Source of the DNA: Balanoglossus misakiensis | Lineage: Eukaryota > Hemichordata | Length of the DNA: 64,000 nt | Assembly (NCBI GenBank): GCA_040954595.2 | Contig: CM082591.2 | Location: 744,001-808,000 of the forward strand | Direction of reading: 5' to 3' | Part shown: positions 25,601 to 39,701 of the stretch, in pieces | How positions within the stretch are numbered: position 1 is the first letter of the stretch | How the letters are laid out: each line of letters begins with the position of its first letter | Notes under the pieces: generated by a model | Database searches by the model: none | What the model was told of the DNA's origin: nothing | Seen by the model: only the letters and a program-made list of their open reading frames with translations | Made by a program: the position numbers and the translations under genes

Positions 25601-28600
25601 TCTGTATGCCAGATAGGTGAGTGTAACTGATACATGTACCTGTACAGTTCCAATATGGCCTTAAATTAGCAAAACATACAGCAGATAGCATTTATTCTTT
25701 TAGAGTGCCCCTCCCATTTTGTACAAAATATTAAACTCACTGGTCTTTCCTGACCAATATGGTCCCCTTGAAAACCCACGAGCTATATGGTCCAAATCTG
25801 GTGGAGTTTTAAATCAACATGGCTTAAAAGTAATACTTCGTCAGTCCAAATCTATTGTTTTCTATGGCAGTCTGCAAGGCAGCGGTAATCTCCTATAGAG
25901 AAAAACCGGGTGTGAAAAGGATTAAATAACACACATTGCTGTCTCCTGTGGATGGCTGAGCATTGCAATGCATGAATAGTACAAGTACATTGACCGAGAA
26001 TAAATAGTGTACGGTTATGCAAGCATTGGGATCAAAGTTTAAACAATGTGTTTGCATACCTGCTACACGCTAGACAGAATATAAAAGGTACAGATTGACA
26101 TTGCATTAGTTGAAGGTCGATCGTCTGTTGTAAGTGTATTTTGAAGGCAGATTTATAGCTGCATCTGCTGATCAAAATCCCAAAGTCAAATTGTGCCTTA
26201 GTCAATGACAGATGGATTATTTCTGTAAAATGATTCTATAAATTTGGTCCCATTTCTAATCAATCGATTCTTACAGCTTCACTGGAAAATTTTGCACCCA
26301 AGGAATGTATGTTATCAACATATGGAACTCATATCTGTCATACAAATCATATTTGACATTTTTGATGAATGCTTTTGAGGATATACAAACAGCACAGTGC
26401 CACTGACTATAAGAAAGCACTGTGACTGAATATTTTTGATATTTGGAAAAATCAATGGAATGATATTCCAATAGAATACAGTATTGGTTGACTTACATAA
26501 TTATTTGTTGTATCGAATCATTGCCATAACAACCACCATCAACAACAACAACAGCAAGACCAACAGCCACTTCAGGATCTAACCAAATTTTCTATTGATT
26601 GATCAAAATTAATGGAGACTGTGGCTGTATATTCATTCTTTGATTGCTTTAGCGAGAACACTGAAAGACACTCCTACCAGCCAGTATAAGATTTACATGT
26701 AGCTGAGCCTGGAAGACAAAAAAATAAAAGAGGTATACATGTATCTCAAAATAGTGACTAGTGGGTACAGGCAGAAAGAAGAGAATATGACATGAAGACC
26801 ATTTACTGGGCATGTACATGTATCTCTTCCTTGATTCCAAATCATTACAAGTACCGGTAAATTTTTCTCTCCGCATAGAGAGTGCTTTCAGCTTTTCATA
26901 CCCCAGCGAATCCCCTGAAGTGACTGACTATTGGAAGGTAGATGAAAGACAAGATGTCTGTACATGTCTAGACAAGGGTTCTCGTGTCTATGTGAGGGTG
27001 CATATTCTGGATGAGAACACAGAGTCCATGTCAATACATGGCCATATTTTGTGAATAACAGAATTAGTACCATATTTTTCCCCATAAATGTACATTTTAC
27101 GGCAAATTTAGATAGCAAAGAGCCCTGCTGGTACCATGACGCACGACAAGAACTGAATAATATTGTTCTAAATCCAAAAGCAATGACATCAATATTAAAA
27201 TCCGACAAAATTATACTGGTACATGTCTGTTCTACACCCAATTTTTCAATTCAGTTTGTTCTTTTCATTTCATCATATTTATGAAAAGACTACTGGTATG
27301 ATTTCACCAAAATGTCACAGTACTAACTCGTTTTTGTGTGATGTTCGTGCATCTATACCCTACATGAATCATGCAATCTTTGTATACATGTATGTTCATA
27401 ATTGATTTTACACAAGTTCTGCAGTTCGGTATTCAATGGATGATATGGAACACTAGGGAGAAAGTCTCACTGGCAACCTGATATTATAGATATAAACATA
27501 TTGATCTCAACCATGAAAGTATTGACATGGAATGTATATACTCAAACAGACTATTGAGAATTCTCAGACCAATATTGTAGTAATTCACCTGCCTAAAGGA
27601 TAGAGACAGACATGTCCATGTTGCTAGCCTTGGTTAGCAAATATAGCAAATAATACATGGAGGATGTAGAAGACACTGTTATAAATTGATTTTACTTGTG
27701 CAAATAGCAGCAGTAAACTATTTATCGTCATTTCCACTGTCTTCATGTATCTGGACAACTCACATATACATGTACGGTATTTGCCAAATGTAAGTACCGG
27801 TATGTATATACTGCTGTGTTTGATGTAATTGAGACCTGTTTCTGTTTGTATAGCCTACTTGAGGTCATCTGGGTTGAGGTTAGGTCATTTGCGGTTGATC
27901 TCTGGTTCAATTTAAGGTTATGTACATGGGTTGTCCAGTTTTATTGTTTGCATGGTGACAGCTGTTATTCTGATTTTGACCTCTTGTTTGATTTGAAAGA
28001 AAACAGCGCAAAATGTACTTTTGGAGAATACGTATGCATGGCATAAAAAATGCGTTGTTGTGTTTACCATGGGGTGAACCACATCATAAAGTTGTTGACA
28101 AGTTGCCTGGTTCACCACACACTTAGCTCTATAGATAATCATGATTGATGGTCTAACTTACAGCTGAGTAGAAATATTCCAATTCAAGACACAGTACTGT
28201 TAAAAATATAGAAAATGCAATGACATGTATTGTAGACCAACAGGCCCAGTTGACCTCAGTTATTGCTGGGAGTTCAAGTTCGCATTGGTCAAGGTCAGAA
28301 CTGTTGCAGAGCTCTCTGTGTGTCACTTTTATGAACCATAATTTATTTTAGTTTAATAACCATCAATTTTAATGCATGTGGACAAATCAATGTTACAACA
28401 TTGAGACTGAACTTGCTTTCACATTTACCTTTTCACCGCCATGGTTTGGTCCAACTCCATTGTTTTCAGTGGTAGTATTGGACCTTATACATGAAAACGG
28501 GGGTTTAAGGGTTAAACCAGTTAAGGATGGCAGGTCAAACTCCATAAAACTCCCACACATGTTTAATACATTTGCTGGTTGTTTGTGACAAGTAATCAAT

Positions 28601-31600
28601 CATGCAGGTCCGACCAATCAAACTGCAGTTACCACTGAAGAAGGGAGGTTCTACTGTATTCAAGGTTAGGTATTGGTATCTCATCTGTGTCTGTGCCATA
28701 CACAGCTAAAGATTGACAGACCTGCACCAGGATTTGTCTGCACCGGGTCTGTCACATGCGTGCAGCATACCTGCCCTGTCAGGTATGCTGCATGTCTGAC
28801 ATGCCTGCCATGCACCAGACCTGATCTGTCAGACCTGCCACAGGTCTGATCTGCCAGACCTGCACCAGGTCTGTCCTGACAGGCCTGCTGCAGGTCTGAC
28901 AGGAAAGTTCTGCTGCAGGTCTGACAGGACAGGTCTGCTGCAGGTCTGACAGGACAGACCTGGTGCAGGTCTGACAGGACAGACCTGTGGCAGGTCTGAC
29001 AGGACAGACCTGGTGCAGGTCTGACAGGACAGACCTGTGGCAGGTCTATCAGGACAGACCTGTGGCAGGTCTGACAGGACAGACCTGTGGCAGGTCTGAC
29101 AGGACAGACCTGGTGCAGGTCTATCAGGACAGACCTGTGGCAGGTCTGACAGGACAGACCTGGTGCAGGTCTGACAGGACAGACCTGTGGCAGGTCTATC
29201 AGGACAGACCTGTGGCAGGTCTATCAGGACAGACCTGTGGCAGGTCTGACAGGACAGACCTGGTGCAGGTCTGACAGGACAGACCTGTGGCAGGTCTATC
29301 AGGACAGACCTGTGGCAGGTCTGACAGGACAGACCTGGTGCAGGTCTGACAGGACAGACCTGTGGCAGGTCTATCAGGACAGACCTGTGGCAGGTCTGAC
29401 AGGACAGACCTGGTGCAGGTCTGACAGGACAGACCTGGTGCAGGTCTGACAGGACAGACCTGGTGCAGGTCTGACAGGACAGACCTGTGGCAGGTCTGAC
29501 AGGACAGACCTGTGGCAGGTCTGACAGGACAGACCTGTGGCAGGTCTGACAGGACAGACCTGTGGCAGGTCTGACAGGACAGACCTGTGGCAGGTCTGAC
29601 AGGACAGACCTGTGGCAGGTCTGACAGGACAGACCTGGTGCAGGTCTGACAGGACAGACCTGGTGCAGGTCTGACAGGACAGACCTGTGGCAGGTCTGAC
29701 AGGACAGACCTGTGGCAGGTCTGACAGGACAGACCTGTGGCAGGTCTGACAGGACAGACCTGGTGCAGGTCTGACAGGACAGACCTGGTGCAGGTCTGAC
29801 AGGACAGACCTGGTGCAGGTCTGACAGGACAGACCTGTGGCAGGTCTGACAGGACAGACCTGTGGCAGGTCTGACAGGACAGACCTGTGGCAGGTCTGAC
29901 AGGACAGACCTGTGGCAGGTCTGACAGGACAGACCTGTGGCAGGTCTGACAGGACAGACCTGTGGCAGGTATGACAGGACAGACCTGTGGCAGGTCTGAC
30001 AGGACAGACCTGTGGCAGGTATGACAGGACAGACCTGGTGCAGGTCTGACAGGACAGACCTGTGGCAGGTCTGTCAGGACAGACCTGGTGCATGTCTGAT
30101 CCAGCAGACTGCTGCAGGTCTGGGGCCATATTGCTGCACATGACCTGTTGGTCAGACATGCACCGGACACGCACCACACCTGGTGCAGACCTGGTGAACT
30201 TTAGTTGTGTAGTGTATGAATAGTTTGAAATCTAAAAAAAGAATAAGAACAGAAAAGACCTTGGTTACTGACAGTGACATAAATACATTGAACTTTCCCC
30301 GTTGAAATAAGAGCATGTTTCATACTTCAAGGGCATGTTCTCAAGGAAATTAAATGTTAACTGTTATATGATGGAGAAATTCAATTTTTTCATAAATTGG
30401 GTAATTTTATCTTCTTTAAATAAATTGCTTATGTTGTTCTGCTGATTGAAGTAAACTGAATGATGGGTTTTCCTAGGTCAATGTCGACCTGTATCTGCAC
30501 GAAGATAACATATAATTGCTTCTATCAGTTGGTTGGTATAACAGTAGGCGTATTGCTGTATGTTCAGAAATAGATGGAAGTTCATAAACAGGTGTTTGAT
30601 TGCTGGAAGGAACGTGTAATGAGATGGGTGTGTGTTTCCACGCCCATGTCACCTTTTAAACATCACTCTTTCATGAAGACGGATTCCGTGAAGAATAAAA
30701 GTAGGTTACTAGCACAGTTACAGTCATAGGCAGGAATGTTTCTGAAATCTGAAAAATGATCAAAACAGTCAGTTGGTCTAGATTTTTAAAATGGTGCATA
30801 TCAAGCATCAGAATGACCTCAGTTCAGAATTGATCATATCTGATAAAACCGTTTCAAGTATAAATTTTAGCATGTTCCATGAAAGTAACCAGTGGGAAAA
30901 GGCAAAGTATCAATAGATGGTTATTTTCCTGGCTGCAGACTCTAATCTACAATTCCACAAAAATAAATTTTCTCACCTAAAATAAAAAAAAGCCATCATA
31001 ATGTCAAAAGGTATCGACTTTGTTTCTTTAATAAGCAATTCCGAGAAATTTAATTTGGATTTCATGCCCGAAGGAAATAATTCTGTGTGTGTGTTTTTAT
31101 CGGACTCTATCTGTAGTTTGTCAGTGTTGAACAGTCACCATGGTTACAGGGCACTTGGAGTGCAGCAAGTTGATAGAAACGCCAGGAATTGAATGTAGAT
31201 TTAGCAATTGTATCCAGGGCTTAGAACTGTCTGTTGCCAAATAAATAAAAGATAAATGAACAGATAACCCCCTACTGGTCTGTGTAATAAAACCATTTAT
31301 TTATTTCTGATTGTAGGACACAGGAAAATAACATGTCTGCTGATCTTTTCTTCTGATAGCAATGATATTCAAACATTCCAATAAACGCAATCACAAATAC
31401 ATGTAGATGCTGGGTTTCATTAATAGAGGTTACAGAGGTACGATTACAACTGCAAGGAAAATGATTGCATCTGTACTCTTTTCCTTGAGATAAAAAAGAT
31501 CAAAGGACAAAGTTCTTCTCATTTCATATTGTTTTGACCAGATTTGCCCTGCATACAAGACATAGCTTGTGACATTTGGACTAGATTCTGTAACGTGACT

Positions 31601-34600
31601 GTTGGAAGGTCATATTGAACAGTGTTTCTTCTTCTATCATATAGTGGAAAGATAGTCAGAAAGGACATCTATTTTTCAGTTCAATACATTATTCCAACCA
31701 TAATACAGCATTGAAAATAGCTGCCGTAACCTGTGACATTTAAGGGTATGCATATACACACACAATGAGATTCTTGAATTGTCCTCTCCTATAGAATTAT
31801 ATTGAGAATTGCTAGAAAACCTAATTCTACTACAGGGCTGAAGAAATAACCCTAGTCACCTTCAAGCTACTGTCTGAACACTGCATGTGATCTAGTAATA
31901 ATGTTTTCAAATGTCATAGAAACACACACATATGCAAATACTGCCAGTATCTTGTGTTTGTGTATTATCATGCCTAGCTGTTTTCTTAAATTATTTCATT
32001 TTTCGTCAATACCAACAAATTGTTTCAAATTATGATATGCCTGGCCTTTACATGTTGTGTGTTAACACATCAGCAAACACTGAATAAAGGTAAATTACGT
32101 TTCACAAGAAGCTAAAATAACCAAAATAATGTCAGAAATGGGATAATTGGTTGGAGGATTATGGATGAAACTAGCACATGGCCTTCAAACCCTGCAATCA
32201 TGAATGCTCTAAATCTAATGAGATTCTTGGTGCAAGATTTCTTTGAGCTATTGCACTCATTTTCATACTGTGCTGTATCAGTGAAACTCGCATTACCATT
32301 AGCACGTGTCATATGGCAGTACTTTCATCAAATATGGAGGCATAGCGTCACAAAGTGCATTTTCCTGTTCCTGAATTAAATGCCATCGGCAAAGTGATGA
32401 CAACAATTTCTTCAAATTTGAAGACAAACGGTCCAATTTAGTGACAATTTCATAGAATTTGCCTCAATTCTGCTCTTCAGTCAGCTGCACACAGTGATGA
32501 CTGCAGACAGTAGTGTGAGATGTGCACATAAAACCTTTCAGCATATTTTCTACATGCATTGGTGTTTGAAAGCATATTTAGATTTGTTTCACATTTTATA
32601 TTTCGTTATTCTTATTTAAGTGTAATCCTAGTGGATTACAAAGCACGGACAGACTGTTGTTGGTGACATAAAGATGATTTCGATTGTTATGGACAACGAA
32701 GTTATTCTAATTTTAATTCTAGTTTGCTTGCTACGTGAACATGTGCGTGATAGTCAGAATATTTTGTTACAGTGTTGGCACAAAACCTTCTACATGTTAG
32801 GCTATGGAATATAATCACCATGCACTACATCTGGGTAGTCATCTACCTTAAGAATATGAGTAATACCAAGATAAATGTCATTGGGGTTAGCAAGTCATTT
32901 TACTGGGTTTCCTCCCGGGCGTATGAATGCATGTAGTCATATCAGTGATGGCAGAGATGTCACTAGGGTTCTTGTATTATTTACCACTGTTCCTGAACCT
33001 TAGCAAAAAACACCGACTACCCTGTCAAGATGACAACATTACTTCAAGGTGTCATGAACTGCACTTAGTCAACTCCAAATTTCTTGCTCTCTTTCTGTAA
33101 AGGCTACAATTGCAAACCACGCGTACTTGTAAATGCTGTTAAGTTGTGACAAGTTTTTACAAAATGCACATCAGATAAGGCAAGCCCGACAAATGCAATA
33201 CTTAAAATTTACTGTGATGTCATCACAGATAAGTGAGATTCTGATGTACAATATTAGATGTGGCACAATGCATGTTTCAATTCCCATGGGCATACTGGAA
33301 TATCTTTGTAGCCATGGCACTCAGAAAAAAAAGATGTATTTGAGAAGTGGGCTGTTTTAGCGTTGGATGCACTGTTAACCTGTTCTGTGAATGTTATAAT
33401 ATACAGTCAAACCTGTATATTTAAGCGCTAGAAATGTTTGAATTAGAATCAAGCATCCGTAGACATTATGGCACCATCAAAGGTATACTCCGAGTCAAGC
33501 CACTGTCAAGTATGGGCATACCGTTTTAGTGTGCACAGTTGAATTAATTATTTGTCATTATTTGCTCTTGCAAAGGTTACCATCAACTTGTGCCTAAGTT
33601 TATATAAAATTAGGATTATAGTATGCAATATTTATTTTGAGGGTGTGCTCATAAAAAATGTAAAACAGTTACAACAGACCCCCCAAAAAACAAATTTAAT
33701 TGAATGTTATGTGAGTATACCAATAATTAATTTATTTTAAGGACAGTTTTATCATTTTTTCTGTAAAGATATACTTCTTATCTGTCCTTTTGTTAAATTA
33801 ATATGCAAAAGAAAAAAATTGACAAGGTCTTGATATTCAGCACCCTCTCTTGCAAGTGACATTTTGATTTCCCCCATGGCATTTTCATATCACAGTCTCA
33901 GCGCTTCTAGAAAGGGACTGTGCCAAATCTAGATCTGAATTATTCATTCAGTTGTATCCTGTCTTGACTGAGAGATATGTGTAACCATGACAACAAACAT
34001 TGAATTCCATACACATGGAAAAATAACAAGTGGAAATGGATGGTAGAAAAAAACGCCAAACAGATTTGATGAGATATAAACTGTATTCGTTTTCTGATTA
34101 GCCTATTGAATGTGAGGGGGATCAAAGTTGCTTGTTAATCCAACATGTATGCTCTGGAAAGTTTTAAGTGATGCGGTTTTATAACATACAACAGGCCTGT
34201 TGTTATTCAGTGGTGAATTTGCCAATGTAGCATTGAATCTAATCTTGTATTTTCGTCCTAGACTATGTCAAAAAAGGACTGTTTTGGTAGTGACAAAGTC
34301 AGGATAAAATAAAATGTATAATCATAATTGTTATATTTATCAATTGAAACACATAAATTACATGATGGCTTACTCGAACAAAGTAGATAAGACGTTTTCT
34401 GTTCGAGTGTCTTATCAAGCATACTGGTACATGACAACAAGAATCACTAGCTTAGGTGCATGACGTATGTATGTATTATGTAAATATAATCAGGAAAATT
34501 TTCAGAAATTATGTACTGTATGAAAGATACAAATCAAGAATGGAACATCAAAGCTAAACCAAGTTAATCTTTTTCTTTGAAGGATTAGTAACTGGTTATA

Positions 34601-37600
34601 AAGGATGTGCATATTGTACGTGTACATAGGTGAACATCCCAGATTTTTTTTAAGTGATAAAACATGTTTTTTTTAAAAGGAAGTTGGCAGACAGGGTAAT
34701 CATATTCAGGCAAAGTACTGTACTTTTAGGTTCACTTCAAGGTAACAGGAATTCTAATGGAAGTGGGCAGGTGATACAATTTGTTACACAGTACACAGTA
34801 GTCATTCACCATGGCAACACTTATCTGGTAGTTTTATTTTAGTAGACGGGAGGCTTAAAAGGCTTAATGTATTATGTATTTAAAATTAGGTTGTCAATGT
34901 AGTTTCCTTTGCAAGGTGGCATTTATGATTACTGTAAATGCTGTAGAGTTCTATTTATGTTAAGAGCAGGTCATTAAGTAACAGAACCATCATGTTTTAC
35001 ATGCGGATCACAAAGTTCTCATTTGAACTGTCTTGTTTCGTTAACAATGGTTTGAACCCTTTTACCACCAAATCTTCTCTATAATGGTAAAGTTGGACCA
35101 CTATAGAGGGAACTTGGGTGGAAAGGTTAAGGAGAATTGTTGAAAGTCTCTATATAGCATTTGTTGTGTCAGCCCATTTCACATTGATACCACCCTGACT
35201 GCCAAGTTCGTCCTGTTTCTGACAAACTCTGATATGATGCACATAACACACACAATGTTTATCTAATACAAACAGTATGTCTACCTATAAATATATATTT
35301 GTTGTGAAAGTTCATCTGATTCTTATGCTAATTTAACACATTTCGCAGTCATGTGAGAGAAAGAATCTCACACACACCATGTGGGATAAGATTTCTCACA
35401 CTTGTTGGGGATATTTTGTCTAACTCTCACCTGGATCTTTTCCCTGCTTGCTTTTCCAGATATTTACATTCCATGTAAAGTGTGCGGAGACAAGTCGTCC
35501 GGCGTACACTATGGCACTAGTACCTGTGAAGGTTGCAAGGTAGGTCCATTCTTTCCGTTGGATCATTTTGTTTCTTATATTGTGTTACTAATTCTGACTG
35601 ATTAAAATCTGCATTAGACACAGGAGTGAGATTTCTTCATTTGTGATAAAAAAAATTAGGAGAGAATGATGAAACAGTCACAAAAAGATGTTGTGTGTTA
35701 TATTAATCGAATCATAATTTGTTTGATGAAACTGTTCCAGTCAAGTAAAATGCCACATGTTATTTTCATTCTTTGCAGGGTTTTTACAGAAGAAGTATTC
35801 AGAAACATGACACGTATGAATGTCTACGAACGAAATCTTGTATTATTGATAAGTACAGTAGAAATCGCTGTGCATACTGTCGATGGCAGAAATGTCTGCA
35901 GGTCGGAATGTCCAAGGAAGGTGGGTCGTGGCTGCTTTGAAAATTAAATTATTTGTTCTAATCATGAACCGTGTACAGTAAAACCAAACCCTGTTTAATC
36001 TGGAAACCAGTCTATTTCGAAAACCCTTTCCTATCCCTTTGACATAAGCACATGTTAAAAAAAACTGTATAAACCGGACACCTCTACAAACCAAACAGTT
36101 GTGTCTCTTTGATGTTTGTTTTAGACAGGTGTACTGTACTTGCAATCAATCCATGGTTTTGTTATATAGATAGAATAAAAACATCAGTTTATTTTACAAT
36201 AGGATCCAACATGGCTGCTATAGTCAGTTGGAATGCCCACAAGTCTGATACTCTGATCCTCATTTTTCACTAGCCTACCCCATCCATCTTTATACCATAT
36301 GTTTGATATGCTGTTATGGTATTTATTCAGTGGTTGTGGTTATATTTTAATACCACATACACGACTTCCAGACAGATGTAGGGCAGTTATAACACACAGC
36401 TATAATTCATGCTCTTTTTATAGTCTTATGCAAACATATTGTTGTCTATATAGATAAAAATGTTCAACTGGGATGGCATTTATAATGGTTGCAAGCTTAC
36501 TTCAATAACATACTTTTTTCTGTTCAAAAGATTTATTTCTAAGCAACAAAGCTGTTGAAATCCATGTGACACAGATGTTATTTAATACAGGGTAGAATGT
36601 AAAATGGTTTTGTTTATATACTGCATCCAGTGTTTTCTCAGTAGGCCAAGTCCAGAATAAATTTTGGCATGCAGATTCTACTGCAATGTTCTGCTATCAG
36701 CAGATGCTAAACAAGATGTATGGTGACAGTACAGAGGCATATGGATGCAGAAATAGAGAGAGAGAGAGAGGGGGGAGGGAGGGAAGAGAGAGAGAGAGAG
36801 AGATACACTTTGAGATATGTTCATTTATAAACATGTTTGTTTTTTAACTGTACCGTGTCTACAAAGTTTGTAGTACGCGACTAGTAACGTATTGAAAATC
36901 ATTCGTCACTTACCTGTTGCATAGTCTCTGCTTTTACCATTGACAAACCCTACAAATTCCATTTATGTATTCTAACCTGTTTTTCAGCCGTTAAATTTGG
37001 AAGGATCCCAAACCGGGAAAAGGAACTTGCCATGGCCGCATTTGAGGAGCAAAAACAGGAGATCCAGACGACGATACGGAAAATGGAAGATGAAGAAAAA
37101 CAGCGAAGGATTGAACAGAATCAGGACCTGTTGTTGAGTAAATTTACTGAGAAACCTCAAAACAGTACAACTGCCGTGACTCCTCCACAAGTTTTCAAAA
37201 TTGACCCTGAAACGTCAGAGCTCGTACATCAAATTCGAGAGGCCTATGTAATGGCATCTCCATTCAGTGATGCTAATATGAAATCTTACAACAGACCTGC
37301 GTCGAAACGTTTCAGACTGGACTACACAGAAACATCATCTGGAAGAGACTTTAATGCGTTTTCTCCTGGGTCAGTTGGATCACCTGCGGGATCCTCGTCC
37401 TCCATTTCATCACCAGCGTCTTTCTCCGAAGCATCGTTTTCAATTTCATCTCCAGAGTCAGTCACCGGGGAAATGATCTATGAGAATTCAAAAGTAAGAC
37501 ATTTTACAAGATAGTTGGGTATAAAAATAGGAACGGTCATTTCAGGTAAATTTTCTAGACAGTGGTAACCGAAGGATTTTTATTTTTAAGTCACAAAGAC

Positions 37601-39701
37601 AAGAAAAATATTCCACCATGCCAAATCCAACAACTCTTTATTAAAGATGATCTTTCAAAATTTCTATTTTGTGTTTTAGTGCCATTCCTTGTTAACGTGT
37701 GCTTTGTATCTTCTTGCAGGTTTCTCAAGCAATAATCGCGCTCATTAAGAGAATCGTTGTCTTCAGTAAAAAATTACCTGGCTTCAAAGAGCTCTCACAG
37801 GAAGACCAAATTTTGCTTTTAAAAGGTAACCCTACCGCATTTCAGATATGCTCAATATAATTTTCATGAACTTTTTACAACCAATCTGTCAAGCCCCATT
37901 ATTGTAGATTGAAAGTGCTTTATACAAATTAGAAAAACATGATTTGTTCATAAGCTCTTGTTTTGAAAGAAATATTATCTTTCAGGAAGCTACACCCACT
38001 CTTAAAGGTAAATTCTTCAAAATGATGCAATCTCATAAATGGGTCCTTGCAAAAAACATATCAAGTTTCTGGTTATGAGTAAAGTACCTTATAACGTAGA
38101 GTTTCAATATTCAGCGATATTAAAATGCATGGTAAATGGGAGTTTTGTTGACACCATATACAGAGCAATTTTCCAAGTTTTGCAGACAAACAAGAAAACA
38201 CAGTTGATACCGAGAATAAAACTACTGAGAAAAAAGCTCAAAGTTGGAGCTTAAGTAAGCTTCTTTATGTGTAATTTCATTGATTCCATTTTCTTTATTT
38301 TTTTATTTTTTTCCCAGGTGGTGTATTTGATGTCTGGATGTTACAGTCTTGTGGCATTCTCGCCGATAAAGACAAAGGCAACTTTTTAGAAGACCCCTCG
38401 TATAAATTAAACATTATGACACTGTTCTGTCCACCAAGTATGATGGAACGAATACACAAGGTTTGTAGCAAAACTTTCTTCATCAATCTAACCATCATTA
38501 TACATTTGACATGAAAGCAACTAGAGTTCATTTTGTACATAAACTGCTAGACATTTGCCCAATAAGTACAAAACCTGTCAAACGTTTCAGATGGTACAGT
38601 ATTTATCCTAGCACACTTGAACCTTCTGGCTATAAACACACACTTGGCATATTGTTTTTTCAGTTTGCCATACACTTCAACAAATTTGAACTAACAGAAG
38701 CAGAGATAGCTCTTGTATCGGCTGTGGCACTTGTGAATCCAGGTAAGCATTCTTTTCCTTTTATCAGTTTTATTAAACCCTTTTGCTGTGACTGTAATGA
38801 AGCATAAATTCATACTTTGTTTATGTATCACCTAGATTTTATATGTCAAAACTGGCAAAATGACTGTGAAAATATAGCATGTATTTTTTTATAAAACTTT
38901 TAAGTGCAAAACTACCATTTTGCAGTTTTAAAAAATGACATTATCATCATATCTACCAATCATACATCCTTAATAATTCCTGCCATCATTGAAATGCATG
39001 AATCTTTTATTTACAGATCGTAGAGGACTGAATGATGCGCCCCCAGTGGCCAAAATGCAGAATGAGTATCTGGAGGCTCTTAGAATTGAACTTTGCCGTT
39101 ACCATGGCGTTACACAAGGAAGGAAACTGTTTGCCGAAATACTGCTGAAAATGTCAGACCTTGCTGTACTCAGCGAAATGCATGCGCATAATGCAAGGAC
39201 TCTTAAGGTATTTCCACAATGCATCAAATAATCCACCACTACCCTTCCACCACTACTCCACAGTAGATATTGTCTAACTGTGTTATTTAAAATAAAAGGG
39301 TAACACCAAGCTGTGGTGGTAACAGGGGGTTCAACGGTCAAAAGTAACTAAACGGACAAACGTCAAGTTTCAGAATATGTGAATGTTATAATAGATAATT
39401 ACAAAATTTAATTTTTTTTCCGTCTTTGCAGGTTGAAAGCCCGGATATGGAAGTGCCTGAGCTGTATGCCGAGATCTATGACATTCCCGACCAAGAGCAG
39501 GACGACAATGAGGAGTTTTTAATCAAATACAGAGACGTAACACTGAACACCACTTTTGACAAGCTCCCAGAAGAACTCAAAGAATATCTCCGCAAGAAAC
39601 AAAAGTCCAAGAAAGCACCAACTACATCTGAAGAGAGGAACAAACAGACTTTACGAAACTGTTTGGCGTATTCACCGAATGTGAAATACAGCAAAACATG
39701 A
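19691..39701 (+). CDS. NR1-group nuclear receptor (ROR/E75/PPAR-like)
   Basis: Nine exons: 19691-19742, 35460-35539, 35779-35920, 36988-37493, 37720-37825, 38318-38460, 38664-38742, 39017-39207, 39432-39701; 522 aa, all phases consistent. The A/B region is only about 20 aa. Zinc finger 1 uses Cys23/26/40/43 with P-box CEGCKG; finger 2 uses Cys59/65/75/78 with a five-residue D-box. The C-terminal extension has the NR1-type GMSKEAVKFGR. A Ser/Pro-rich hinge follows, then a ligand-binding domain with the signature [19 protein letters not shown] (about 279-297), an AF-2 core LYAEIY (444-449) and a 70-residue charged tail. It is a ligand- or redox-regulated transcription factor binding an AGGTCA-type half-site. 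DNA-binding wording is nearest ROR/HR3 ([22 protein letters not shown]), but GFYRRSIQ and YGTST differ, so it may be an invertebrate-specific NR1 branch. The first intron is 15.7 kb. Confidence 0.85.
25225..25310 (+). repeat. Dispersed repeat, copy 1 (see 41,385-41,475)
   Basis: Shares with 41,385-41,475 an ordered set of words: TTTCGCTAYGTTTT, TGTGTATTT, CTACAGTTT, CTGTTC and CATGATGAAATA, with small gaps. It lies inside the receptor intron; the partner lies downstream of the receptor gene in the same orientation. Family unknown. Confidence 0.5.
28715..30190. repeat. Hairpin-forming 25-bp minisatellite, 46 regular units plus degenerate edges
   Basis: Positions 28941-30090 are exactly 46 units of 25 bp. 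Each unit holds the arms CAGGTCTG and CAGACCTG, perfect inverted repeats, around a loop ACAGGA, followed by a spacer TGG or GTG. Three main variants exist (spacer variant, and loop-side CTATC instead of CTGAC). Edges at 28715-28940 and 30091-30190 are decayed copies with TGCTGCAGG words. Long open frames on both strands arise because the unit has no stop codon. It is not coding and not CRISPR. Confidence 0.95.
36758..36802. repeat. (GA)n microsatellite
   Basis: GA-rich tract interrupted by a G-rich segment, in the third intron of the nuclear receptor gene. Confidence 0.8.

Larger units (their letters stand above)
19743..35459 (+). other. 15.7 kb first intron of the nuclear receptor gene
   Basis: Bounded by CAG|GTAGGT on the left and TTTTCCAG|A on the right. 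It contains the hairpin minisatellite, copies of two dispersed repeats, a CA tract at about 21039-21060, and otherwise AT-rich DNA with only short, non-conserved frames. An unseen alternative first exon for other receptor isoforms could lie inside; I could not identify one. Confidence 0.7.

Noticed and set aside
29199-30179. Long minus-strand open frames (326 and 267 codons) made of repeated Cys/Pro/Ser-rich 25-residue units
   Set aside because: They follow exactly the 25-bp minisatellite, are open in more than one frame and on both strands, and have no splice or promoter context.
28715-30190. CRISPR array
   Set aside because: Repeats are contiguous with no unique spacers, and the DNA is clearly animal.
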